DNA of 64,000 bases. Origin: Dichetophora obliterata. Taxonomy: Eukaryota > Arthropoda > Insecta > Diptera > Sciomyzidae. The stretch spans positions 27,344,863 to 27,408,862 of the forward strand of contig OY986437.1 of NCBI GenBank assembly GCA_963920525.1, written 5' to 3'. The position numbers and the translations under genes are program-made. The notes beneath the pieces were generated by a model that worked only from the letters and a program-made list of their open reading frames with translations, was not told where the DNA came from and did no database searches. This document shows positions 10,734 through 21,224 of the stretch, in pieces (positions within the stretch are counted from its first letter, which is position 1; each line of letters opens with the position of its first letter).

Positions 10734-11760
10734 GAGACATATTTTCAGGCGGAAAAAAAGAGAGGCAGAAAAGCGCGAGCTGGAGAAGATTGAGATGTAT
10801 GGTGACAGGAATGAGGCCCGAAAATTTTTCGAAAAATAAGACGCCTTGCCGATGGTTTTAAAACCGGGGCCTCTTCCTGCAAGGATGAAAACGGAAATCT
10901 AGTGACATATGTCCAGAGTACACTGACGTTATGGAGGGAACACTTCTCTAAGCTTCTAAATGGCGACGCTGACAACAATCCCGCCAATAGAGATGATATT
11001 CCGGGAACCCCAATTTCGGATGACAGCGTTGAGGTTCCGCTGCCCGACTATGATGAAGTTCTGACAGCTATAGCTCGGCTTAGAGCTGTTTAAGAATGGA
11101 GGCGAAGCTCTACTTAAATGCATTCACGAGCTTCTATGCAGAATATGGTCGGAAGAATGCATTCCGAACGATTGGAATCTCAGTGTGCTCTGCCCAATCC
11201 ACAAGAAAGGCGATCCCACTATCTGTGCCAATTACCGTGGGATAAGCCTTCTTAATATCGCATATAAGGTCCTGTCGAGCGTTTTATGTGAAAGATTGAA
11301 GCCCATTGTAAACGAACTGATCGGACCTTATCAGTGTGGCTTCAGAACTGGAAAGTCCACCATCGACCAGATTTTCACGCTACGACAAATCTTGGAGAAG
11401 ACTCAAGAAAAACAAGTCGACATCCACCATCTTTTTGTCGACTACAAAGCCGCCTTCGACAGCCCAATAAGGAAGCACCTGTACTCCACCATGTCTGAAT
11501 TTGGTATTCCAGCAAAACTAATACGACTTTGCAGGATGACACTGAGCAACACCAGCAGCGCAGTTAAAATCGGGAAGGACCTCTCCCCACCATTTATTAC
11601 CAAACGAGGTTTCAGACAAGGTGATTCCTTATCGTGCGACTTTTTCAACCTAATGATGGAAAAGATCATCCGAGCTGCTGATCTGAGACGTAGTGGCACA
11701 ATATTCTACAAGAGTGTTATGCTGCTTGCGTATGCTGATGACATAGATATCATTGGCCAT
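10734..11760 (+). pseudogene. RTE-like LINE copy 2, 5' part up to the RT YADD motif
   Basis: This is a second, 5'-truncated copy of the LINE at 1790-3286. It begins in the basic linker (matching copy 1 from ~2370). It carries a one-base loss in an A run near 10836 that shifts the frame, and lacks about 35 bp near 11078 relative to copy 1. From ~11185 it reads cleanly through the RT: CPIHKKGDPTICANYRGISL, YQCGFRTGKSTIDQI, FVDYKAAFDS, FRQGDSLS and the catalytic AYADD at ~11731-11745. It then stops at 11760, where a Copia element is inserted; the rest of the LINE resumes at 16171. It can no longer make active protein. Confidence 0.92.
11756..11760 (+). repeat. Target-site duplication of the Copia element (left)
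   Basis: GCCAT at 11756-11760 is repeated exactly at 16171-16175 on the other side of the element. The 5 bp length is normal for Copia integrase. Confidence 0.95.
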
Positions 11761-11909
11761 TATTATCTTAATTAAAAGAAACACCGCACTCTCTGAGTAT
11801 TCAATATCGACTGACTTCTATTTATTATAATGTTAGATATATTTATGTAACAAGGTTGATTTATATTGTGAAAAGAGTTACCAGATTGTTATTATTTTTC
11901 TTTATAACA
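11761..11909 (-). repeat. Copia 3' LTR (149 bp)
   Basis: It is identical to 16022-16170. At 149 bp it is short for Copia elements (Drosophila copia has ~276 bp). As the downstream LTR it supplies the transcript end; an AATAAA is present in LTR sense. Confidence 0.95.
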
Positions 11910-11918
11910 CTTCTCCTT
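11910..11918 (-). other. Polypurine tract for plus-strand priming
   Basis: In element sense the bases next to the 3' LTR read AAGGAGAAG, directly abutting TGTTATAAAG. This is the expected place and composition for the RNase H-resistant primer of plus-strand DNA synthesis. Confidence 0.85.
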
Positions 11919-12026
11919 AATAACAATTTCTGCTGTTTAATCAAAGTTAATTTTTAATTCAAAGTTCAATTCTTAAAATATTAAAAAATAAAGTTTAATG
12001 TAAATACATACTTTAATCAAAGGTAC

Positions 12027-15000
12027 TTATTCTAAACCCAAATGACCATTGATGTAATTATGTTTCTCCTTCGGAACACCTTTAGTGAGCGCATCCGCCA
12101 ACATTTCTGAAGTTGCCATATACTCCAGCTTGATTTCTCCATTGTTTATCTTTTCACGGATGAATTTGACCTTTATGTCGATGTGTTTTGTTCTTGGCGA
12201 GTAAATGTTGTTGGTGACGACGTTTATAGCACTTTTGTTATCGCAGAAGAGCAGCATGGATTTTTTAGAAGTATGCTCTAGTTCTGCCTCCAACCGCTTC
12301 AGCCAAATTGATTCTTGCGCAGCTGCAACAAGGGACATATATTCGGCCTCAGTAGAAGACAGCGCTACGGTGTGTTGCCGACGAGTGGACCACGAGATAG
12401 CTCCACCTTGAGCGATGAAGACATAACCCGATGTAGAACGCCTTCCATCGAGATCTCCGGCCCAATCAGAGTCACAAAAACCAACAATTTCAGATGAATC
12501 CTTTCGATATACGATGCCATGGTCAATTGTGCCCTTCAAATAACGCATAATGCGTTTAACAGCCGTCCAATGTGCTTGACCAGGATTTGCAGAAAATCTG
12601 CTCACCAAATTGACAGCGAAACAAATATCCGGACGCGTGTTTTGGGCTGCGAATAGTAAACTACCAATTGCTTCCATATATGGAACCTTTTCCATTTCTT
12701 TTCTCGATTCATCAGTTTTCGGGCAAAATTCTTCAGACAGCTTTTGATTTAGATCAATAGGTGTTGACACATGGCTACATTCGTTCATGCCAAAACGTTT
12801 CAGGACGCTATTGATGTATTCTGACTGATCGATTTTAATCATTCTCTTAGGTCTGTCGTAGCTCACACGCATACCAAGTATTGAAGATACTTCACCTATG
12901 TCCTTCATTTCAAATTTCTTGGACAGTTCGACTTTTACAAAATTCAACATTTGCACATCATTACCGAGTAAGAGCATGTCGTCCACATAAATAGCTGCAA
13001 ATAACATTTTAGCTTCATGAACTTTATAGTAAATGCATTGGTCAACTTCACTTCGCTTGAAGCCAACACCCTCCAGCACTTTATTAAGTTGTTCATTCCA
13101 CACTCGACTCGACTGCTTCAGCCCATATATCGATTTTTTTAACCTGCAAACTCTACCGGAACCGTCATCGAAGCTTTCGGGCTGCATCATGTAGACTTCT
13201 TCCTTTAGTTTACCATTAAGAAAAGCAGTAACAGCATCGAGCTGGTGAATTTCGAGATTATATTTGACTGCAAGTGTGAGCAAAAAACGAATCGAGGAGT
13301 ATCTAACAACGGGCGCGAAGGTTTCTTCGTAATCGATGCCTTTGTGTTGCGAGCAACCTCTAGCTACTAGCCTAGCCTTCCGACGAACCATTGCACCATC
13401 AGCGTTCATCTTGGTCTTAAAAACCCATCTGTTGGTTATCGCTTTCTTCCCTACGGGTAGTTCTGTTAGCTCCCACGTTTCGTTTTTCTGCAAAGCATTC
13501 ATCTCATCTTGCATGGCAAGTTTCCAAGAATTTGCGTTGCTGCTGGACATCGCTTCTTTAACATCAGCGGGATCTCCAAAACCAGTTGTAACACAATAAT
13601 TAAACTGCGGTTTAGTAGCTAAGCGCTTCGAACGCCGATATGCCTCGATTTCAGTGCCCGTTTGCTTCTTCTCCTCCACCTCTCTTTCTACTTGTTCATC
13701 TGTACTTTCATACTCGCTGACGTCCTCACAGTCTCCAGTTGAATCTTCAATAACAGTTGAATCGTCGATTTGTATGACAGTTGGCGATTCGATCATATTC
13801 TCCTCTGAATGGCCAACGTTATTTTCAGTATTTACTCTGACTACTTCAGTGACTAACTCTGGATTGAAAAATTCAACATCATCTGCAGTTAAACTGTGTT
13901 TATGTTCGAAAAATGTCACATTTCGGCTCGTTATGACCTTTCTCGATGACTTCTCATAAAGCCGATATGCTTTTGCTTCAGCACTGTACCCGATAAAAAT
14001 GCATTCGGAAGCTTTTGCATCAAGCTTTTGACGTTTTTGCTTAGGTACATGCGCAAGAGCATTACATCCAAAGACGCGTAGGTATTTCAAATTTGGTCTT
14101 TGCCCCGTCCATACCTCTTCTGGACTGATCTTGTTTCCTCTGCAAGGTACACGATTCAAAATGTATGCGGCCGTACTAGCTGCCTCTGCCCAGAAATGAT
14201 GATTAAGGTTTGACTCCAGAAGCATACATCGCACACGTTCAATAATCGTACGATTAAGGCGCTCTGCAACGCCGTTTTGCTCAGGCGTGTATGGAGCAGT
14301 TTTCTGATGGATTATACCGTTCTTTTCTGTATATTTTGCGAAATCTTTATTGACATATTCAGTGCCATTATCCGACCGCAACACTTTTATTTTTCGATCA
14401 CACTGGTTTTCTACTAAATTCTTAAATTTTACGAATTCGCGGAACACATCTGATTTTCTTTTTAAAGGTATCGCGAAAACCTTACGCGAATAGTCGTCGA
14501 CAAATACGAGGAGGAATTGCGCACCACCTAAGGATTTTTTTAAAGGTCCAACTACATCCGTATGCACTAAATCCAAGAGGTTTTCAGCACGATGGCCAAT
14601 ATCTTGAAAAGACGCGCGAGTTTGTTTGCCTTTTACACAGATGATACACTTTTTATCACTATGTTCATTATAGTTTAAACCAATCGATGCGTCTTTCGTT
14701 AGTTTCAAATTATCGCGGCATATATGCCCCATTCTTCGGTGCCACAATTCATAATTTTTTGTAACTGTCATTGCCATGTCTGTTTTTATCGGATCACAAT
14801 TTAATCGATATAAATCATTGATCACATCAGCAGTGGCTATTAAAGCGTTTTCAGAATTAAAAATTTTGCAGTGATCTTTCTCAAAAACTATTTTATTACC
14901 GAGTTTTGTCATTTGCCGAACTGATAACAAATTTGCGCACAAATCAGGTACATACTCGACATTGTGCACGACTGCATCTTCTTTTGTACTTAATTTGAGC

Positions 15001-15902
15001 TTTACATCTCCCGAACTTTTCACTAAAATTTTTTGTTTATTAGCTACCATGATTTCTTTATTTATCGGCACTTCGTTTTGTAAAATATTCGATCGATTTG
15101 TCATGTGCGCTGTAGCGCCGGAATCGATAAACCAGCTTTGTTCATGTTCATTTACAAAAAATGCAGCAGCAATTAACAAATTTTCTTTTTTATCACTAGT
15201 CCCAATTTTCTTCTTTTTGTTGGGACACGCTCTGCTAAAATGACCGATTTGATTGCAAGAGTAACATCGAATCTTTTTTTGCATAGTTTGCTTATTCTGT
15301 TTCGCGCTCTCTTTTCTTGTAAACAATGCGTTCTCTTCGAGATTGCTGTTGCCATCAAACTTTGCATCTTGCAACAACAAATTCTTAACAGCATCAACAG
15401 TTAATTTAGCCTTGGAATTTTCGACTGCTAAAACTAAAGCTCGAAATTCATCAGGCAATCCAGCCAGCATGAGTGATGCCGTTAACTCGTCATCGATATT
15501 GAGACCTGCGTTTTTCACTTTTAGTGACGTCATTATCAATGCGTTCACATATTCTTGCATAGAAGAGAAATTATCTAGCTTAAGTTGTACCAAGCGCTTA
15601 AGCAATTCAACCTTCCGTGTCAAGCCACTGTCCTCAAACGCAGTAACCAACCCGTCCCATGCCTCTTTCGCTGATTTCGCGCTAGCAATGTGGGCAAAAT
15701 TAGTCGGCTCCACCATAAGCGTGATTTCCGCCAACGCTCGCTCATCAATGTTTTTATCCTCGCTCGTAGCCTTGTCCGTAAGTCCAATTTGGACTATATT
15801 CCAGCACCCCTTCAGCACAAGGTACGATTTTGCGTGGCACTTCCACACGTCAAAGTTTTCTCTTCCGCGCAATTTTTCAAAAGGAAAACTTAGCACCGAC
15901 AT
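12027..15902 (-). CDS. gag-pol: Copia gag-pol polyprotein
   Basis: This single open frame encodes about 1291 residues from the ATG at 15902; the frame is open further upstream but without an ATG. Domains in order: Gag with a retrotransposon capsid-type region; a CCHC zinc knuckle CYSCNQIGHFSRAC (~15270-15230); aspartic protease WFIDSGATAHM (~15130); integrase with the HHCC start LWHRRMGHIC (~14750), catalytic HTDVVGPL, RSDNGTEYVN and the glutamate in PEQNGVAERLN; reverse transcriptase with AFLNGKLKEEVY and YVDDMLLL (~12985); RNase H with FCDSDWAGD and LSSTEAEYMSL. Gag-protease-integrase-RT-RNase H is the Copia order, with integrase before RT. All catalytic motifs I can check are present and there is no frameshift or stop, so the protein could be functional. 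Confidence 0.97.
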   Translation of the reverse strand: MSVLSFPFEKLRGRENFDVWKCHAKSYLVLKGCWNIVQIGLTDKATSEDKNIDERALAEITLMVEPTNFAHIASAKSAKEAWDGLVTAFEDSGLTRKVELLKRLVQLKLDNFSSMQEYVNALIMTSLKVKNAGLNIDDELTASLMLAGLPDEFRALVLAVENSKAKLTVDAVKNLLLQDAKFDGNSNLEENALFTRKESAKQNKQTMQKKIRCYSCNQIGHFSRACPNKKKKIGTSDKKENLLIAAAFFVNEHEQSWFIDSGATAHMTNRSNILQNEVPINKEIMVANKQKILVKSSGDVKLKLSTKEDAVVHNVEYVPDLCANLLSVRQMTKLGNKIVFEKDHCKIFNSENALIATADVINDLYRLNCDPIKTDMAMTVTKNYELWHRRMGHICRDNLKLTKDASIGLNYNEHSDKKCIICVKGKQTRASFQDIGHRAENLLDLVHTDVVGPLKKSLGGAQFLLVFVDDYSRKVFAIPLKRKSDVFREFVKFKNLVENQCDRKIKVLRSDNGTEYVNKDFAKYTEKNGIIHQKTAPYTPEQNGVAERLNRTIIERVRCMLLESNLNHHFWAEAASTAAYILNRVPCRGNKISPEEVWTGQRPNLKYLRVFGCNALAHVPKQKRQKLDAKASECIFIGYSAEAKAYRLYEKSSRKVITSRNVTFFEHKHSLTADDVEFFNPELVTEVVRVNTENNVGHSEENMIESPTVIQIDDSTVIEDSTGDCEDVSEYESTDEQVEREVEEKKQTGTEIEAYRRSKRLATKPQFNYCVTTGFGDPADVKEAMSSSNANSWKLAMQDEMNALQKNETWELTELPVGKKAITNRWVFKTKMNADGAMVRRKARLVARGCSQHKGIDYEETFAPVVRYSSIRFLLTLAVKYNLEIHQLDAVTAFLNGKLKEEVYMMQPESFDDGSGRVCRLKKSIYGLKQSSRVWNEQLNKVLEGVGFKRSEVDQCIYYKVHEAKMLFAAIYVDDMLLLGNDVQMLNFVKVELSKKFEMKDIGEVSSILGMRVSYDRPKRMIKIDQSEYINSVLKRFGMNECSHVSTPIDLNQKLSEEFCPKTDESRKEMEKVPYMEAIGSLLFAAQNTRPDICFAVNLVSRFSANPGQAHWTAVKRIMRYLKGTIDHGIVYRKDSSEIVGFCDSDWAGDLDGRRSTSGYVFIAQGGAISWSTRRQHTVALSSTEAEYMSLVAAAQESIWLKRLEAELEHTSKKSMLLFCDNKSAINVVTNNIYSPRTKHIDIKVKFIREKINNGEIKLEYMATSEMLADALTKGVPKEKHNYINGHLGLE

Positions 15903-16010
15903 TGTAATCTTTATTCGACGCAAAAAATAAAACACACACGAATTTATCACTGAACAAATTAGTATTTTTTTTTTTTTTTTTGCCCGAGAGTGTTCAACCG
16001 CGTGTCATGC

Positions 16011-16021
16011 GGCCCATAACC
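16011..16021 (-). other. Primer-binding site, tRNA-iMet half-molecule type
   Basis: In element sense GGTTATGGGCC directly follows the 5' LTR. This matches the known primer site of Drosophila copia, which uses an internal fragment of initiator methionine tRNA rather than its 3' end. The match ends after 11 bases. Confidence 0.85.
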
Positions 16022-16170
16022 TATTATCTTAATTAAAAGAAACACCGCACTCTCTGAGTATTCAATATCGACTGACTTCTATTTATTATAATGTTAGATA
16101 TATTTATGTAACAAGGTTGATTTATATTGTGAAAAGAGTTACCAGATTGTTATTATTTTTCTTTATAACA
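16022..16170 (-). repeat. Copia 5' LTR (149 bp), with promoter
   Basis: This LTR drives the element. In its sense strand I see a TATA-like CATAAATA (16108-16101) about 26-30 bp before TCAGTC (16075-16070), a good match to the arthropod initiator. This places a likely start inside the LTR. It is identical to the other LTR. Confidence 0.9.
16070..16108 (-). promoter_or_regulatory. Candidate Copia core promoter (TATA-like plus initiator)
   Basis: CATAAATA at 16108-16101 and TCAGTC at 16075-16070 are spaced as a TATA box and an initiator. The same pair occurs in the 3' LTR. The assignment rests on motif and spacing only. Confidence 0.45.
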
Positions 16171-16971
16171 GCCATAATACGCGCGAAGTCAGTGCAGCAT
16201 TTTCCAGATTAGAAAGAGAGTCAAGTCGAATGGGTCTGTCAAAGAATGCAGATAAGACGAAATACTTAGTGTCAACAAACAAACAGTCCCAGCGTCTTTG
16301 AACCAACGTTACCGTTGACAATACCTCCTGCGAGGTTGTGAAGAACTTCGTTTATCTGGGATCCAGCATTAATTCAACCAACGACATCAGCATTGAGATC
16401 AAACGAAGAATAACTCTTGCCAACAGGTGTTACATTGGGCTCAGTAGGCAATTGAGAAGCAGAGCCCTCTCTCGACGAACGAAAATCACGCTCTATAAAT
16501 CGCTCATCATGCCCGTCCTACTTTACGCATCACAAACCTGGACGCTGAGCAGTTTAGATAAAAAGACTTTAGGAGCATTCGAGAGAAAGATTCTTCGTAA
16601 GATCTACGGACCAATCTGCGTCAATGGCGAGTACCGAATACGGTGGAATGATGAACTGTATGAGCTGTACGCTGACATCGACATAGTCAAGCGCATTAAA
16701 ATCGAGCGGCTTCGCTGGCTTGGTCATGTTCAGCGCATGAAAGACGATGCTCCAGTGAAGAAAACATTCGATTCGGTACCCAGCGGCGGTCAACGCAGAA
16801 GAGGGCGACCGCATCTTCGTTGGAAAGACCAAGTAGAGGAGAAGAGAACCTGACGAAGCTTGGAATTTCCAACTGGCGCCAGCAAGCGAAAGACAGAAAT
16901 GGCTGGCGCAAATTCTTAGATGAGGCCAAGACCGACATACGGTTGTAGCGCCAACTAAGTAAGTAAGTAAG
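16171..16971 (+). pseudogene. RTE-like LINE copy 2, 3' part with (TAAG)4 tail
   Basis: This continues the LINE frame interrupted at 11760: removing the Copia element and one GCCAT brings the reverse transcriptase back into register. It reads the thumb and C-terminal region: NADKTKYLV (after the junction), SLIMPVLLYASQTW, RLRWLGHVQRM, and a final basic segment ending near the TAG at 16945. A frame slip near 16849 precedes the last ~30 codons. The 3' end is a tetranucleotide tail (TAAG)4 at 16956-16971, the kind of short-repeat tail seen in RTE-clade LINEs. AATGAT near both ends (10726-10731 and 16973-16978) may be a target duplication, but this is weak. Confidence 0.88.
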
Positions 16972-19757
16972 AAATGATTTCATAAACCTGGTGCAAATAC
17001 TATAGCTCTATTTACTCTGTATGTTGAAAGTTGACACCAAAAAATAATGTCGTGCAGCCTGCAAATCACAAATCTCTACTTAAGTCAAAAATTTAACTTT
17101 TTTCGTTCGATTTAGTAAATATTAGTTTGACGAAGATAAATATAAATTAAAATAATACATTTAGATCACTTTTAAAAAAAATCAACTTATTTTTCTATAA
17201 ATAAAAAAATGGCTTAAAACAGTTTTCTAATAAAGTAGACTATGTCAAATTGTAAAGCGCTGAACTATATTGCACGTCGCGTGAAAAATAACGTTCCAAA
17301 AAAATGCGTTTAAAGATTGCGCTTAAAGTAGGTTTCTAGATCCTTAAGCGAAAGAAATTAAAATTTTTAACTATTTATTTTCAAGCTATTTTATTATATA
17401 CCATAGTCGGGTTTATTTTAACATAATTTAGTTAGTAGTCAACATAAAGAAACTATTTTTGTAATATTGGTTTTAAAGGCGCCAAAGTCGATTGCTTAAA
17501 AAAATTGAATATATGGCTTACATGTTAATAAACGAAATAAAACCAAACTAATTAAAAATTGGTCCAGCCGATTAACTCAGATTAACCGTTGACCTTATTT
17601 TGAAGGGCTCGAATTTATCCTCCTCTGTTATCAAAATTATAAACACCATTTTTTTCGATTGTCAAAGAACTATATAATGTTTTAAATAAGAACTAAAAAT
17701 ATCAAACACGCCATAGTAACACAGGCTAATTTAAAATGTTATTGAAAGTGCATGTCTTTTAAAAATATTTTTATTAAACTACATATAAAGCATGCTTCGA
17801 TATTTAACGAAGTGAATTAAAACATATCTTAATTCGAAACACCGTCAACTTTAAACCCCCCATAATTTGGAAATCACTTTGTTTTTATTCTGCACACATA
17901 TATTTTAATAACAAAATATTTTTTTGACATTGTATTGCCTTCAACATCAACAAATTTCCATTTCATAAGTTATAAAATTCATTTCTTTTCTCATTTCCCA
18001 TCAAATATCAAAAAATTCCCTGGAATGTTTTATAACTTAAGTATTTATAACTTGACTTAACTTCAACATATTAACTTCAAAATTTCAACTTGAACTGAAT
18101 GAAATGAAATTTTAACTTGAGAAATTAAAATATTTAACTTCGCAAGTTGTAGGAAAAGTCAAGTTAACAAAAGTTATTGAAACTGCTCAAGTCAAAAATC
18201 AACGAAAAGCTAGCTCAAGTTCTGCCAAATACTCAATTTGACCAAAATGACTTGAGCGAGCTCGTCCTTAAGTCATTGAAAAAATTCGCCAATTCGTATA
18301 TCAATTCGTTTTGTTTGGTTTGTTCAGTTGAATTTGTGATTCATTTGTGCATGAATCGTGAAAATAAGTTAATGTTTATTTCATTTAAATTCGTTTGAAA
18401 GAAAAAAACAGCTGATTCCTTACGGAACATTCGATTTGAATCGCTTTGGCTGCAGCCAGATCAAGTTAACGAAACTTGACGAAAAAGCTGCCTTGAGCAA
18501 TTATGGGTTGTGCGCATCATTTCTATGTATTCGTATAAAATTTGACATTAGCTGTAGCCAGCTCGAGCCTATTATGTTTGGGCCTTTAGATTTTTATATT
18601 AAAACCAGTTTCGGCCGAATATTATATAATGGAAGAATATTCGGATTCAGTTTCGGCCAAAATTCCGGTTTCGGTCGGGCACTACCAACCAGTATTGGCC
18701 AAAATTTTTTGCGTCTACGTTAGAATTTGAATTAAATTTTCAGGCTTTTTTTTAATTAAATTAAAAAACAATGACTACAATTTGTTATGATTCCAGTAAT
18801 CGTAATTATTGTTATTTTTTAAGATTATGATTATAAATATAATAGTAATTTACCTGTAATCAATTACGAAATATCTAATTGTAATTAAAGTAATATCCCA
18901 GCTCTGAAAGCATATACCATGCTTTCTTATGAGCGTCTGTTATTTAATTATTGAAAAAAAAGTACAAACAAAAATGCAAGACTTGCATTAAACTAAGATA
19001 CCTTGAACTAATTCTGTGTCGATATGAAATAACAGCTTAAGTTTGATTTCAAAATTTCTAGAAATCTTGCTTCAAAGTTTTCAATCGCCATATAAGTTAT
19101 ATGAAGAGGTCTTTCGCTTTTGTGTCATCACTTTGGCTAAGGTCATATTAAAAACTCTAGATTTTGTGTGTTTGCGAGTGGAACACAGCTACACCAATAA
19201 CTCAGGTTTGTCTTAAGTCAACTTAAGGCTTTATAGCTTATCGACACAGATATATAAAATTAATCACTAAAACACTTTTTTCACGAGCTACTCGTAGTCA
19301 TTAAATGATGAGTATTTTGAATATTTACTTTACATATGCAAAAATTATAACACAACCACTCCAACAAAAGAGCAACAGTTTAAAGGAACTGTTTAAAATA
19401 CTTGTTCTTATATATTTAAGATGAACAAACATTTCTCTGCTTTTCAAATGTTTTAATTTAAGTTTTGGTGAAAATAAGTTTAAAACACTTTAATTGAACC
19501 TACACAAATTGAAAAACACATTGATTGTGTTCAAGCGAAGCACTTTTATTCCCGTCGATTTCCGATTGAGCCATGCAAATACAATGTGATCAGATCTTAG
19601 TTTCTAATTTCACGATAGTATTATTACTAATATCAAAACTTTAATCGAACGATGTAATAATTAGTCTAAGTTGTTGCAATGTACACATGGAAATGAACTA
19701 TTTTGTCATTTTATTATTATTGATATTGAATTGTTGAGTGCTAATAATAAAGGCTAT
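16972..19757. other. AT-rich region without recognised genes
   Basis: I find no gene. 18020-18200 is rich in 'aacttgaa'/'ttaactt' words on both strands. The frames at 18177-18398 and 18436-18723 have no recognisable domain. 18580-18720 contains several 'ttcggcc' words. This is probably old repeat debris. Confidence 0.4.
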
Positions 19758-19760
19758 ACA

Positions 19761-20213
19761 CCCGAGAAACAATATCATACTTTGTGTCAATAAAGTATCT
19801 GATATATGTCCGGTGCCAGTGTCGGTAAATGTCCGACCTCTGCACCGAAAGAAGTGCAGGCACAATGTACGAATGAAGACCGATTCGGGCACTCGTCAGT
19901 TTATTGTGTCCGATTATAGTTGCTCGTTTTTGAGCAATTTATTGACATAATACAGACTTACTACGTTACTATTTAAGGTGGCTTTCGAGGTACTTGTTGG
20001 GTATGTTTCGGGTACTTTATAGTTTAGACTCGGGCCAGTTTCGATACATATCAGGTACTTTGACACGATATATGAATTTTGTTCTCGGGTCCTGTTCGCA
20101 AAAACTTCGCAGTTTTTCCGTTACTACTTGCAGCTTTTAAAAATAACATTGAGTCCGATACTCTGGGCTTTTGTGCCTGAGTAGTTTGGTACGGACACAA
20201 ATTGTTTCTCGGG
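19761..20213. mobile_element. MITE family A, copy 1 (453 bp), ACA target duplication
   Basis: It starts CCCGAGAAACAAT and ends with the inverse ATTGTTTCTCGGG. ACA flanks it at 19758-19760 and 20214-20216. A second copy at 26124-26650 has the same interior: 'gatatatgtccggtgcc', 'gtcggtaaatgtccgacctctgcaccg' in pieces, 'cagtttcgatacatatcag', and the right end 'tgtgcctgagtagtttgg'. There is no coding capacity. The superfamily is unassigned; a 3 bp duplication would fit PIF/Harbinger-like or similar elements. Confidence 0.88.
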
Positions 20214-20775
20214 ACACTCAACTCTTTTTTAACACGGTTTTTTTTGCATGACTTTGAAATAACACGGTTCATTTATAAATTTTTTTTCACGAAAAATGTT
20301 CATGCTGTGCTCAAATATGATCGGTCTATGCCCAAACGTGTGTCTTACTGACTTGCTAATTTGCCGACCACTGGTTTACGTTTTCAAGTTTCAGGGAACA
20401 CCCGATTTCTATAGTATTTTTTAAGTTGCGCCCTTACTTCTTTTTTCTTTTGGTTTTATTAATAAAAATTAATTGTTTTTGTTTAATATGAAATATGTTA
20501 TATTGAAATCATTACTTTTTTGCACGGTTTTGTGGGCAAAACATTAAAAAGTTTTTCAACTTACACGATTTTTCAAAGTTTTGGAATACATCCCTTAATT
20601 TACCATATGTCGCTTTTATTTTTTTACATGCATTTTTTTCTACACATTTTACTTTGGAATGTATCTACCGTGTAAAAAAGAGTTGAGTGTATATACTACA
20701 GATGTATTTACGTGAGTAAATAAAAGGAGACAGACAGTTTTGTAAACATTTTGATGGAAACACATTGAAATATTG

Positions 20776-20819
20776 TTTACCAATATCACTTACTTACTTA
20801 CTTACTTTACCAATATCAC
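20776..20819 (-). repeat. (TTAC)4 between 14 bp direct repeats: tail-only LINE insertion?
   Basis: TTTACCAATATCAC at 20776-20789 is repeated exactly at 20806-20819, and the 16 bases between are (TTAC)4. On the minus strand that is a (TAAG/GTAA)4-type tract, the same repeat and copy number as the 3' tail of the RTE-like LINE at 16956-16971. The structure looks like a target duplication around a LINE copy so truncated that only its tail was inserted. Confidence 0.65.
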
Positions 20820-21220
20820 ATGACTTAAAAGAGCCAATTAAAAAAGCATCTGTTTCAACATAGAAAAAGGGTACAAAATAATTAAAATAAAATTCCACAA
20901 TTTGTGACCTGTTTTAAAATTATAGACATCGATCAACATTTGTGGTAAAGGTTTTAAAAGTTTACGTATAAATAATTTTAAATATAGGTTTTAAATTTAC
21001 ATAAAAGAAATTTACTTAAATAAGGCCTAAGAATACTACTCAATATATGCCTTTGACATAGAGGTTGTGCTCAAAAAGGATTTAAAAAGATCATACGCAA
21101 TCATAGAGGGTTAAAATTATCTATGAAAATGTTCCTTGGAAAATTTTATTATCTTGATTTTTTTTTTTTGGTAAAAATGTTTCTAAGAAGTTCTTTGATG
21201 GAGAAAAATAGTCAATTTTC
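20820..21220. other. AT-rich spacer
   Basis: I see nothing recognisable apart from homopolymer T/A runs. Confidence 0.4.
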
Positions 21221-21224
21221 AACA

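Larger units (their letters stand above)
11761..16170 (-). mobile_element. Full-length Copia (Ty1/copia) LTR retrotransposon
   Basis: This is a complete 4410 bp element. It has two 149 bp LTRs (11761-11909 and 16022-16170) that I read as identical base for base, a primer-binding site next to the 5' LTR, a polypurine tract next to the 3' LTR, one uninterrupted gag-pol frame, and a 5 bp target duplication. In element orientation the LTR starts TGTTATAAAG and ends AAGATAATA, so the end is TA rather than the usual CA. LTR identity plus an open polyprotein means a recent insertion and possibly a still mobile element. It lies inside a LINE reverse transcriptase in the opposite orientation. Confidence 0.97.

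Noticed and set aside
12205..15930. Plus-strand open frames up to 195 codons inside 12-16 kb
   Set aside because: They are antisense to the Copia polyprotein and have no domain of their own.
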